A stretch of DNA of 16,611 bases, taken from Gemmatimonadota bacterium (lineage in GTDB: Bacteria > Gemmatimonadota > Gemmatimonadetes > Longimicrobiales > RSA9). Within the stretch, counting starts at the first letter, position 1; the number at the start of each line of letters is the position of its first letter. Below are positions 1-7,490 of this stretch, piece after piece. Made by a program: the position numbers and the translations under genes. Under the pieces are notes generated by a model that had not been told where the DNA came from, made no database searches, and saw nothing but the letters and a program-made list of their open reading frames with translations. The stretch is from NCBI GenBank assembly GCA_019689775.1, contig JADGGV010000035.1, positions 1-16,611 of the forward strand. Direction: 5' to 3'.

Positions 1-483
1 TGCCGGGGCCTCCCGCCCGTGGCGGGTCCCCGGCTGCCGCGGCCGCCGCGCGGACGCGGCGGCTCCGGGTTGGGCGCCGTGTGCCGGCGTTTTCGTCGTG
101 CGTTCTTCGATTTCGACCGACAAGGTGATCGCGGCCGGCGCCGGGTAGCGCCGGGCCGCCCGGGGGTTTCGTGTGCTCGCAAATCGGCGCCGTCCGGTGT
201 TCGGCGGCCGCGCCCTCGCGTTCCTCCCGCACGGGGCGGGCGCCGGGACCGGGCCGAACGTCGGCGGGGACGCCGCGACCGCTTCCGTTCGGAATCCCGT
301 CCACGCCAGGGGACGGGTTCACCGACGCTGGATGTTCCGGCGCCAGCCAGGCTGGTGTCGGCATGCGTGCGTCCCCACCAGGCGCGCGCGGACTCCGCCT
401 CGTCGTCGGGCGAGCGCGGAGGAGGTTGTAGGGGGGCTGGGGTCGATGTCCGGCCCGATCAACCACTCATCAGGAGGGCGTCT
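1..483. other. Gene-free leader upstream of the SusC-like gene
   Basis: No convincing gene lies here. The SusC reading frame stays open upstream, but that translation is arginine- and proline-rich low-complexity sequence without family resemblance, and the ribosome-binding site and signal peptide both place the start at 484. The stretch contains hairpins at 3-33, 42-63 (9-bp stem, 4-nt loop) and 135-154 (7-bp stem, 6-nt loop), and a 13-nt near-palindrome CCAGCC-A-GGCTGG at 343-355. I found no convincing -35/-10 pair. It is probably a terminator of an upstream gene followed by the promoter and long 5' leader of the SusCD operon. Confidence 0.5.
3..33. terminator. Terminator-like stem-loop at the left edge
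   Basis: CCGGGG (3-8) pairs with CCCCGG (28-33), and CCCGCC (12-17) pairs with GGCGGG (21-26). There is a small asymmetric internal loop and a 3-nt apical loop. No T-tract follows. It could end a gene lying left of the window. In DNA this GC-rich some such hairpins arise by chance. Confidence 0.3.
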
Positions 484-3400
484 ATGCGGTTGTGGATGCG
501 GGCATTCCCACCCGCGCTCGTGGCGGCGCTCCTCGCGGCGATCCCCGCGGGGGCCCAGCAGACGGGGACCGTCACGGGAGTCGTAAAGAACGCTGCCACC
601 GGCGAGCCGCTTCCGAGCGCGCAGGTCAGCATCCAGGGGACCGGCTACGGCTCGCTGACGCAGGCCGACGGCCGCTACACGATCACGAACGTGCCGGCGG
701 GCCAGCGGACCGTCCGCGTCGACGTGATCGGGTTCGCGACGAAGACGCAGACGGTGAACGTGCCCGCGGGGGGCACGGTTGCGGCGAACTTCGACCTACA
801 GACGCAGGCGGTCGAGCTGAGCGCTGTCGTCGTGACCGGGGTGGCGGGCGCGACGCAGAAGACGAAGCTGCCGTTCGAGGTCGCGCAGGTGCGTGCGGCG
901 GACCTGAACAAGGCGCCGCAGGCGAACCCGCTCGCGTCGCTGCAAGGTAAGGTCGCGGGCGCGACGGTCGTCTCGGGGAGCGGTCGCCCGGGCTCGACGC
1001 CCTCGCTGCTGCTGCGCGGCGTGAAGAGCCTGAACGCGAGCGGCCGCGATCAGGAGCCGCTCTACATCGTCGACGGCGTGATCCTGAGCGGCGGGCTGGT
1101 GGACCTCGATCCGCTCGACATCGAGAGCATCGAGGTGGTGAAGGGCGCGGCGGCGGCGTCGCTCTACGGCTCGCGCGCCGAGAACGGCGTGGTGCAGATC
1201 CGCACGAAGCGCGGCGCGGCGCGGGACAACAACAGCGTGCGCTACACGCTGCGGAGCGAGATCGGCCGCAGCGAGCTGGCCCACGTTCCCGACAAGCTCC
1301 TGACCACGGCGCACGAGTACAAGCTGACGGCGGACGGCAAGTTCGTGAACGCCGACGGCAGCAGCTGCGACTGGCTCTTCTGCAAGAGCCCGGTGCTCGC
1401 GGCGCAGAAGGCGGCGCCGGGGGAGGCGGCCAGCGCGTGGAACACCTACCAGACCGAGAGCTGGCCGGGCCAGACGTACAACCAGGTGGAGCGGTTCTTC
1501 CGGTCGAGCACCTACCGGAACCTGTACTTCGCGGCCGAGGGCCGTTCCGGCGCGACGAACTATCACGTCTCCGCCAGCAACCTGGAGGACCCGGGCGTCA
1601 TGCCCGGGATGAAGGGCTTCAACCGGACGAACGTCCGCGTGAACGTCGACCAGAACGTGCTGCCCTCGCTCCAGGTGCAGAGCAGCGCGCTCTATAGCCG
1701 GTCCACGCAGGGGCAGTTCCCGGAGACCCAGGGCAACCCGCTGTTCGACCTGACCCGCATGCCCGCGGGCGTGGACCTGACCAGCAAGGATCCGAACGAC
1801 TCGACGCAGCTCGTGCTGTTCGTCGATCCGGTGAACAACGAGAGCCCGAATCCGCTGTACGCGATGTACACGCGGAAGTACACCGAGCAGCACAGCCGCT
1901 TCCTGGGGAGCGCGAACGTCCGCTACTCGCCCATGAACTGGCTGGACGTGGAGGCGAACGCCAGCTTCGACCGGCTCGACCTTGACCAGCAGGACTACTA
2001 CCCGAAGGGGTACCGCACGCTGACGCCGTCCGCCAGCTACAACAACGGGCGGCTCGACGAGTTCCGGCGGCGCGACGAGGCGTTGAACGCGAGCATCACC
2101 GGGACGATGCGCTTCAACCTCACCGACCGGATCCAGAACCGCACGCAGCTCCGCTACCTCTACGAGAACCAGACCCGCAACCAGGTCGACGCGTTCGGCT
2201 ACCGCTTCGCGGTGGCGGACGTGCCGACGTTCGAGAACATCGATCCGACGACGCTCGACAACGGCTCCTACAGCCGGACGATCCGCGCCGACGGCTACTT
2301 CGCGATCACCAACTTCGACATGTTCGATCGCTACGTCGTCGACGCGCTGGTCCGCAACGACGGCAGCTCGCTGTTCGGCGCGGACGAGCGGCGGCAGTGG
2401 TACTACCGGTTCGCCGGCGCGTGGCGCATCTCGCAGGAGCCGTTCTTCCACGTCCCCGGGATCGACGAGCTCAAGCTGCGCTACTCGGTCGGGACGGCGG
2501 GCGGCCGCCCGAACTTCGAGGCGCAGTACGAGACGTACAGCGTCTCCGGCGGGCGCATCACCCCGGTGACGCTGGGGAACCGGAACCTGAAGCCGGAGCG
2601 GTCGCTGGAGCAGGAGGTCGGCCTGGACGCGGGCCTGCTCCACAACAACGTCACGCTCACGGTGACCTACGCGCATGACGAGACGAAGGACCAGATCCTC
2701 CCGGTGCCGCTCCCGGCGTACACCGGCTTCTCCACGCAGTGGCAGAACGCCGGCACGGTGCTGAGCAAGACGTGGGAGGCGACGCTGGACGCGCGCCTGG
2801 TGCAGACGCGCGACTTCTCGTGGAGCGCGAAGGTGCTGTTCGACCGCACCCGGTCGCGCATCACCGCGCTGAGCGCGCCGCCGTTCCAGTACGGCGTGCC
2901 GGGCCAGGGGCTCGGGACGGTCTTCTACGCCCGCCCGGGCGAGGAGGTCGGGACGTTCTACGGCGTGCACTACGCCACGAGCTGCGCCGATCTGCCGACC
3001 GGCGTGAGCTGCGACGGCTTCAAGGTGAACGACGATGGCCTGCTCGTGTGGGTCGGGAAGAACGGCTCGTTCGACAACCCGCAGTGGGGCACGGACTCCG
3101 ACGTCAAGATCCGGGGCTCGTCGGTCAAGTGGGGCACGCCGTTCGCCGGCGAGTGCACCGACCGCTCCACGGGGCAGCGCACGCTGTTCTGCCCGGTGGG
3201 CAAGAGCATGCCGGACTACACGCTCGGGGTGTCGACGAACCTGAGCTGGCGCGGCATCAGCCTGTACGCGCTGGTCAACCGGGTCTCCGGCTTCAGCGTC
3301 TACAACCAGCCGCTCCAGTGGGCCACGTTCAAGCGCTGGAGCGGGATCATGGACCAGCGCGGCGTCCCGGAGAACCAGCAGAAGCCGATCGGCTACTTCG

Positions 3401-3717
3401 ACGCCATGTACGGCGTGAGCGGGTTGCAGCCGAGCAACCTGTTCGTCGAGGACGCCAGCTTCACGAAGCTGCGCGAGGTCTCGCTCAGCTACCGGCTCGA
3501 CCAGAATCAGCTCTCGAAGGTCGGGCTCGGCCGGCTCTCGGGTCTGGGCATCAACCTCAGCGGCCGCAACCTCTACACGTGGACGAAGTACCGCGGCTTC
3601 GACCCGGAGGTCGGGAAGGCCGGCGGTGACACCGGCTCCTCGGCCATCGCCCGCGTGGAGGGCTACCAGTACCCGAACTTCCGGACCTGGACCGTCTCGT
3701 TCGACGTCAACTTCTGA
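484..3717 (+). CDS. SusC/RagA family TonB-linked outer membrane transporter
   Basis: This 1077-aa protein should form a TonB-dependent outer-membrane channel that imports a large substrate together with the SusD-like lipoprotein encoded next. Residues 1-24 look like a Sec signal ending AGA before QQ. Residues 28-108 form a carboxypeptidase-regulatory-like domain, and residues 125-245 form the plug, with the SusC hallmark LYIVDG at 193-198 and a plug end of ASLYGSRAENGVVQIRTKRG type. The remainder is barrel, ending in F after alternating hydrophobic residues, as expected for a BamA signal. The ATG at 484 has AGGAGG at 472-477, 6 nt away. Six cysteines form three close pairs (295/300, 834/843, 891/903). 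The SusD-like gene starts 15 nt downstream. The substrate cannot be deduced: no polysaccharide or peptide enzyme is in the operon. The family assignment is secure. Confidence 0.95.
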   Translation: MRLWMRAFPPALVAALLAAIPAGAQQTGTVTGVVKNAATGEPLPSAQVSIQGTGYGSLTQADGRYTITNVPAGQRTVRVDVIGFATKTQTVNVPAGGTVAANFDLQTQAVELSAVVVTGVAGATQKTKLPFEVAQVRAADLNKAPQANPLASLQGKVAGATVVSGSGRPGSTPSLLLRGVKSLNASGRDQEPLYIVDGVILSGGLVDLDPLDIESIEVVKGAAAASLYGSRAENGVVQIRTKRGAARDNNSVRYTLRSEIGRSELAHVPDKLLTTAHEYKLTADGKFVNADGSSCDWLFCKSPVLAAQKAAPGEAASAWNTYQTESWPGQTYNQVERFFRSSTYRNLYFAAEGRSGATNYHVSASNLEDPGVMPGMKGFNRTNVRVNVDQNVLPSLQVQSSALYSRSTQGQFPETQGNPLFDLTRMPAGVDLTSKDPNDSTQLVLFVDPVNNESPNPLYAMYTRKYTEQHSRFLGSANVRYSPMNWLDVEANASFDRLDLDQQDYYPKGYRTLTPSASYNNGRLDEFRRRDEALNASITGTMRFNLTDRIQNRTQLRYLYENQTRNQVDAFGYRFAVADVPTFENIDPTTLDNGSYSRTIRADGYFAITNFDMFDRYVVDALVRNDGSSLFGADERRQWYYRFAGAWRISQEPFFHVPGIDELKLRYSVGTAGGRPNFEAQYETYSVSGGRITPVTLGNRNLKPERSLEQEVGLDAGLLHNNVTLTVTYAHDETKDQILPVPLPAYTGFSTQWQNAGTVLSKTWEATLDARLVQTRDFSWSAKVLFDRTRSRITALSAPPFQYGVPGQGLGTVFYARPGEEVGTFYGVHYATSCADLPTGVSCDGFKVNDDGLLVWVGKNGSFDNPQWGTDSDVKIRGSSVKWGTPFAGECTDRSTGQRTLFCPVGKSMPDYTLGVSTNLSWRGISLYALVNRVSGFSVYNQPLQWATFKRWSGIMDQRGVPENQQKPIGYFDAMYGVSGLQPSNLFVEDASFTKLREVSLSYRLDQNQLSKVGLGRLSGLGINLSGRNLYTWTKYRGFDPEVGKAGGDTGSSAIARVEGYQYPNFRTWTVSFDVNF

Positions 3718-3732
3718 GAGAGGCCGCCGTTC

Positions 3733-5355
3733 ATGCGATACCTTAAGTACCTGCGGTTCGGCGCCCTGGGCCTGGCCCTCGCGGCCGCGGCCTGCGCCGA
3801 CCTCGAAGTCACCGACCCGAACGACGCCGACGCCGCCCGCGCCCTCAGGACCGCGGGCGACGTCGAGGGGTTGATCTCGGGCGCCTACAACACCTGGTTC
3901 AACGGGGTCTACTCCGCCAACGGCCCCGGTGCGTTCCTGTCCAACGCGTCGTTCCAGCACACGGCGCCGTGGGCGAACTTCGGCATGGAGTTCTACGGCC
4001 GGCTGCCCCGCGAGGCGATCGTGAACGACGCCGCGGACCAGTTCTACGGCAACTTCACCCGCCCGTGGTTCTACTCGTACCGCGCCATCGCCGCGGTGTC
4101 CGACGGGCTGCGGTCGCTGGAGAAGCCCGAGCTGAGCGCGCAGGTCGGAGCGACCAACCTCGCCCGGGACAAGGCGTTCGGCTACTTCGTCCTCGGGATG
4201 TCGCACGCGACGGTCGCGCTGCTCTACGACAAGGGCTTCGTCGTGGACGAGACCACCGACATCGCCCAGAAGCAGGAGCCCAAGCCCTACAAGGACGTGA
4301 TGGCCGCGGCAATGGGGTACTTCGACAAGGCGATCCAGCTCGCCGGGTCCGGCGGGTTCACGATCCCGAAGGACTGGATCGCCACGGATGTGGACCTCAG
4401 CGCGGCGGACTTCGCCCGGGTCATCCACTCGATGAAGGCGCGCTACATGGTCGAAGTGGCGCGGGACCCGACCGAGCGCGCGGCGGTCGACTGGGCGAAG
4501 GTGATCCAGGAGATCGACGCGGGGATCACGTCCTCGTTCGTCCAGAACATGGACGCGAACCGGAACTGGTACTACGAGGCGAACGACTACGCGACCGCGC
4601 CCGGCTGGTCCGAGGCCACCTACTTCATCTGGGGGATGGCGGACCAGTCCGGGAACTACCAGCTCTGGCTGAACACGCCGCTGTCCTCGCGCCAGGCGAT
4701 CATCAATGGCAAGGACATCCTGATCGTCACGCCCGATCAGCGCTTCCCGCAGGGGACGACGGTCGCCGAGCAGACGGCGAACGAGGGCAAGTACCTGGTG
4801 ATCCCCACGAACGCGACGTACGGCACGACGCCGGGCGGCGTGTGGCAGCGGCCGGACCGTGGCACGTGGCGCTGGTCGTACTACTACTACAAGCGCTACT
4901 ACGCCTACAACGCGTTCGAGGATTTCCACATGCCGGAGATCCCGATCAGCGAGATGGACATGCTGAAGGCGGAGGGGCTCTTCCGGCAGGGCGACCGGGC
5001 CGGCGCGGCCGCGCTGGTCAACAAGACCCGCGTCGGCGTCGGCGGGCTGAACCCCACCGACGCGGCGGGCACGAACACGAGCTGCGTGCCGAAGCTGCCG
5101 GACGGCTCCTGCGGCGACCTGTTCGAGATGATCAAGTGGGAGAAGCGGATGGAGGGGGCGTTCCAGGGTCTCCTGATCGCGCCGTGGTACTTCGACGGCC
5201 GTGGTTGGGGCGACCTCTACCGGGGCACGCCGCTCCAGTTCCCCGCGCCGTGTCGCGAGCTCCAGGTGCTCCAGTTGCTGCCGTGCTACACGTTCGGTGG
5301 GTCGGCGGGCGACTTCGCCTCCCCCGGCAGCAGCTACAAGTGGCCTGGGGAGTAG
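3733..5355 (+). CDS. SusD/RagB family nutrient-binding outer membrane lipoprotein
   Basis: This 540-aa surface lipoprotein should act as the lid and substrate-capture partner of the upstream SusC-like channel. The signal peptide ends in an alanine-rich lipobox with Cys21 as the lipidation site. Early DVEGLISGAYNTW and late EMDMLKAEGLFRQGD segments, followed by an AAALVNKTRV segment, are typical of RagB/SusD helical repeats. The start has GAGAGG at 3718-3723, 9 nt upstream, overlapping the end of the preceding gene's stop region, so the two genes are cotranscribed. Two cysteine pairs (451/460 and 507/518) lie in the C-terminal part and could form disulfides. The C-terminus ends soon after the last conserved block. 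A strong hairpin follows. The family is clear; the ligand is unknown. Confidence 0.93.
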   Translation: MRYLKYLRFGALGLALAAAACADLEVTDPNDADAARALRTAGDVEGLISGAYNTWFNGVYSANGPGAFLSNASFQHTAPWANFGMEFYGRLPREAIVNDAADQFYGNFTRPWFYSYRAIAAVSDGLRSLEKPELSAQVGATNLARDKAFGYFVLGMSHATVALLYDKGFVVDETTDIAQKQEPKPYKDVMAAAMGYFDKAIQLAGSGGFTIPKDWIATDVDLSAADFARVIHSMKARYMVEVARDPTERAAVDWAKVIQEIDAGITSSFVQNMDANRNWYYEANDYATAPGWSEATYFIWGMADQSGNYQLWLNTPLSSRQAIINGKDILIVTPDQRFPQGTTVAEQTANEGKYLVIPTNATYGTTPGGVWQRPDRGTWRWSYYYYKRYYAYNAFEDFHMPEIPISEMDMLKAEGLFRQGDRAGAAALVNKTRVGVGGLNPTDAAGTNTSCVPKLPDGSCGDLFEMIKWEKRMEGAFQGLLIAPWYFDGRGWGDLYRGTPLQFPAPCRELQVLQLLPCYTFGGSAGDFASPGSSYKWPGE

Positions 5356-5381
5356 CGCAGTAGCGACGGGCCGGAACGAAC

Positions 5382-5411
5382 AGGAGGGGAGCGCCCGCGC
5401 GCTCCCCTCCT
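5382..5411 (+). terminator. Rho-independent-type hairpin after the SusCD operon
   Basis: A perfect 13-bp inverted repeat, AGGAGGGGAGCGC (5382-5394) and its complement (5399-5411), is separated by the 4-nt loop CCGC. It begins 27 nt after the SusD-like stop codon. No U-tract follows, so it may stop transcription by stem strength alone or protect the mRNA 3' end. Confidence 0.65.
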
Positions 5412-5447
5412 CGTGTCAGTGCCAGCGCATGTATGGTATATAGCGCG

Positions 5448-5461
5448 GGCGCAAGAGCGCC
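5448..5461 (-). terminator. Weak hairpin downstream of the 81-aa lipoprotein gene
   Basis: GGCGC (5448-5452) and GCGCC (5457-5461) enclose a 4-nt loop. On the minus strand this is followed at once by an AT-rich patch (5429-5442) that is unusual for the window. It may end the minus-strand lipoprotein transcript, whose stop codon is at 5517. The stem is short. Confidence 0.25.
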
Positions 5462-5516
5462 GCAGACGTGAACGCCGGAGCTGGCCCCCGGCCCCGTTCG
5501 GCGCCCTCGCGCCGCG

Positions 5517-5762
5517 CTACGCGCTCGCGATCGGCGGGCGCGCCGTCGCCTGCGGCGTCAGCTCGGCCGGCGAGGCGACGGCGCCGGACACGGCCGCGGC
5601 CAGCCTCCAGCTCGGCGGTTGCGCGAGCAGGCCGGTCTTCGGCGGCGGCGGCGGATCCTTCGGCTTGGGCTCGGGCTGCGGTCGCGGCCCGGTGGGGTCG
5701 CTCGAGCAACCCACCGCGAGGAGCAGCAGCACGCCGGCGAGGAGGAAGCGACACTTCGACAT
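5517..5762 (-). CDS. Small proline-rich lipoprotein, function unknown
   Basis: This 81-aa protein has a short charged N-terminus, a leucine-rich core (residues 6-16) and a lipobox ending AVGC with Cys19, so it should be exported and lipidated. Residues 24-42 are a proline and lysine/glutamate-rich spacer of the kind that lets a lipoprotein reach away from its membrane; the rest is alanine- and proline-rich with no domain I recognise. The frame is open further upstream, but AGGAGG (complement of 5769-5774) lies exactly 6 nt before the ATG at 5762 and fixes this start. It lies downstream of another lipoprotein gene on the same strand, 105 nt apart with a hairpin between. It may be a real small lipoprotein or the exported remnant of a longer gene. 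Lipidation is well supported; the role is unknown. Confidence 0.6.
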   Translation of the reverse strand: MSKCRFLLAGVLLLLAVGCSSDPTGPRPQPEPKPKDPPPPPKTGLLAQPPSWRLAAAVSGAVASPAELTPQATARPPIASA

Positions 5763-5857
5763 GGGCGACCTCCTGGAAGGGCTGGATGGCCGCAGGCGCG
5801 GCCGCACCAGGGATCGACACAACATGATGGCGTCGGCGGCGCGCGGCAAGCGCCGTC

Positions 5858-5880
5858 GCGGGCCCGGTCAGCGGGCCCGC
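5858..5880 (-). terminator. Hairpin whose loop contains the lipoprotein stop codon
   Basis: The arms GCGGGCCCG (5858-5866) and CGGGCCCGC (5872-5880) are perfect 9-bp complements around a 5-nt loop. The TGA stop codon of the minus-strand lipoprotein gene (5868-5870) sits in that loop. No T-tract follows. It probably reduces read-through into the 81-aa lipoprotein gene. Confidence 0.5.
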
Positions 5881-6314
5881 TCGAGCGGCGCGCAGGCGGC
5901 GGGCTGCTCGGCGCCGTCCGGCAGGACGTGCAGGACGCGCGCGGCGTACGGCCCGGCGCCGAGCGTCTGGGAGAGGACGGTCTCCGCCTCGGCGCGGCCG
6001 TCCTGGCCCGCCACCAGTCGGGGGTAGACGGCGGCGCCGCCGACGATGGCGCCGGCGGCCTCGCAGTCGCCCGCGTGGATGCGCCAATCGTAGCGTTCAC
6101 CGGGCGCGGCGCGCTCGAGCTGGATCGAGGCCTCGGTACGGTTTCCGACCGAGACGGCGGCCACGGAGCCGGTGAGGCCCTCCGGTCCGACGCTCAGCTC
6201 GGCCTGCCACGCCGTCTGCCCGAGGTCGACGGCGTCACTGCACGCGGTCAGCGCCAAGGCGGCGAGCGCGAGGAGTCCGACCCCAGGGCGGCGGGGCATG
6301 CGGCACGTGGACAC
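5868..6314 (-). CDS. Lipoprotein with a CHRD/SOD-like domain
   Basis: This is a predicted 148-aa lipoprotein. I chose the GTG at 6314 because GGAG (complement of 6322-6325) lies 7 nt upstream. The in-frame ATG at 6299 has no Shine-Dalgarno sequence and would shorten the N-terminus by five residues. The signal peptide has two arginines, a leucine/alanine core and a clean lipobox LTAC (Cys25). The mature part has a YDWRIHAGDC segment, a VYPRLVAGQDGRAEA segment and a GAGPYAARVLHV segment. This order recalls the CHRD domain and Cu/Zn-superoxide-dismutase-like small lipoproteins. The full set of dismutase metal histidines is not visible, so catalysis is unlikely. It is transcribed divergently from the gene at 6412, with 97 nt between. 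The family call is by pattern memory and moderate; export is well supported. Confidence 0.65.
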   Translation of the reverse strand: MSTCRMPRRPGVGLLALAALALTACSDAVDLGQTAWQAELSVGPEGLTGSVAAVSVGNRTEASIQLERAAPGERYDWRIHAGDCEAAGAIVGGAAVYPRLVAGQDGRAEAETVLSQTLGAGPYAARVLHVLPDGAEQPAACAPLERAR

Positions 6315-6411
6315 GAGATCGCTCCGGTCGCGGATGTGGAACGTGCCGGGCGCAGCCGCCGGACCCGCGGCGGCGTCGCGCGCGGCGAAGGACTCGGACA
6401 GGACAGGAATC

Positions 6412-7008
6412 ATGCGAAACGAGTGGATCGGCGCCACGGCGGTCGTGGCGCTGCTCACGGCCGCGGCGGCCGCGCCGGCGACGGCGCAGCTCGTGGCCAG
6501 GACGCGGGTCGGCATCGGCTACGTCGCGAACGCGCCCGCGCTCATGGGCGGCGCCGCCGGGTACGTCGTCTTCCCCGCGGCGGGCGGCCTGGGCGTCTAC
6601 GTGGACGCGAAGTTCGATGCATCGAACCCGTCCCGCAAGTCCAACTTCATCAAGAACCTGACGGCGGCCGACGTGGAGAACGACATCGGCGACCGGTTCT
6701 TCGACTCGACCGATAGCTGGCGCAGCGTCGACGTCGCCATCGTGCGTCCGGTGCGGCCGGAGCTGATGATCTACGCGGGAGCCGGCTACGCCCGGCGGCG
6801 GAAGTACAACGAGTACCTCGATGCGACCGGGAGCCGCGGCACGTCGGGGAACTACTGGGTCGAGGACACCGCCGGGCGCTCCAGTCGAGCGAACCTGCTC
6901 GGCGGCGTGTTCCTGCGGATGAGCCGCTACATCAACGCCCAATTCGGCGTGGAGAGCGCGCCGACCGGCGCGACCGTCGGCCTCTCCCTCGCCCTGCCCC
7001 CACGCTGA
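6412..7008 (+). CDS. Secreted or outer-membrane beta-rich protein, function unknown
   Basis: The 198-aa product has a clear Sec signal (residues 1-25, ending APATA before Q). The mature part is rich in glycine and aromatic residues with alternating patterns, for example VGIGYVANAP near the start, MIYAGAGYARRRKY in the middle and a final VGLSLALPPR strand. This suggests a small outer-membrane beta-barrel or a barrel-like lipocalin shape; I cannot name the family. AGGA motifs at 6400-6403 and 6405-6408 precede the ATG by 8 and 3 nt. A lipoprotein gene follows on the same strand after 58 nt, so the two probably form an operon. A small GGCGG/CCGCC hairpin (7010-7022) lies just after the stop. The reading frame continues upstream to 6172, but that part overlaps the opposite-strand lipoprotein gene and lacks a signal peptide. 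Confidence 0.75.
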   Translation: MRNEWIGATAVVALLTAAAAAPATAQLVARTRVGIGYVANAPALMGGAAGYVVFPAAGGLGVYVDAKFDASNPSRKSNFIKNLTAADVENDIGDRFFDSTDSWRSVDVAIVRPVRPELMIYAGAGYARRRKYNEYLDATGSRGTSGNYWVEDTAGRSSRANLLGGVFLRMSRYINAQFGVESAPTGATVGLSLALPPR

Positions 7009-7066
7009 CGGCGGCGCCCGCCAGACGACCGCCGAACGACAACCTCTTGTGAAGGAGAGTTCCCCG

Positions 7067-7474
7067 ATGCGGAATCGAACGGTGGCGGCACTCGTCGCGT
7101 CCGTCCTGCTGGTCTTCGCCGGAGCCTGCGCCAGCGCCGGCGGGCCGCGCAGCGGCGGCGGATCCACGGACCGGCTCACGCGCGACGAGGTCGTCAGCGT
7201 GGAAGGCGCGCGCAACCTGTACGACGTCGTCCAGCGGCTGCGCCCGCGCTGGCTCCAGACGCGGGCCGGCGACCGCAGCTTCGGCCTGACCACGTCGATC
7301 GTCGTCTACCAGGACCAGAGCTACCTCGGCGACGTGGACGCGCTGCGCCAGCTCGCGCCCGACCTGGCGTACGAGCTGCGCTGGATCGACGGGACCACGG
7401 CGTCGGCGACGCTCGCGGGGCTCGGCTCGCAGCACGTGGCCGGCGCCATCATCGTCTCGACGCACCCGCGCTGA
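7067..7474 (+). CDS. Small lipoprotein with a degenerate TonB-plug-like domain
   Basis: The 135-aa product has a lipoprotein signal with AGAC and Cys21. The start is the ATG at 7067, preceded by AAGGAGAG (7052-7059) at 7 nt; the upstream GTG at 7049 lacks such a site. After a glycine/serine linker (residues 22-34), residues 45-135 contain NLYDVVQRLRPRWLQ, then IVVYQDQSYLGDVDALRQL, then LRWIDGTTAS and a final GAIIVSTHPR. That order matches a plug domain: a helix with DxLxRLRP, a strand naming a 'variable', a helix, then a closing strand with GxIxVxT. This type of small lipoprotein is, from memory, common in Gemmatimonadota. No barrel follows, so it cannot transport by itself. Its function is unknown; a scaffold or receptor-partner role is possible. 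Confidence 0.8.
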   Translation: MRNRTVAALVASVLLVFAGACASAGGPRSGGGSTDRLTRDEVVSVEGARNLYDVVQRLRPRWLQTRAGDRSFGLTTSIVVYQDQSYLGDVDALRQLAPDLAYELRWIDGTTASATLAGLGSQHVAGAIIVSTHPR

Positions 7475-7490
7475 CGGCCGGCGGAGGCGC

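Noticed and set aside
19..483. N-terminal extension of the SusC-like reading frame
   Set aside because: The extension has no signal peptide or domain, while the ATG at 484 has an AGGAGG 6 nt upstream and an immediate Sec signal.
796..4929. A 1377-codon open frame on the minus strand opposite the SusC-like and SusD-like genes
   Set aside because: It is arginine- and valine-rich without family resemblance, spans two well-supported opposite genes, and is expected from GC-rich codon usage leaving the antisense frame open.
5429..5442. AT-rich patch containing TATATA as a promoter -10
   Set aside because: No acceptable -35 lies 16-18 nt upstream on either strand, and no gene begins in the right place on the plus strand. 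A terminator tail for the minus-strand gene is more likely.
5619..6716. A 365-codon plus-strand frame across the lipoprotein genes
   Set aside because: It overlaps the two minus-strand lipoproteins and the signal peptide of the gene at 6412 in another frame, and is arginine/glycine-rich without motifs.
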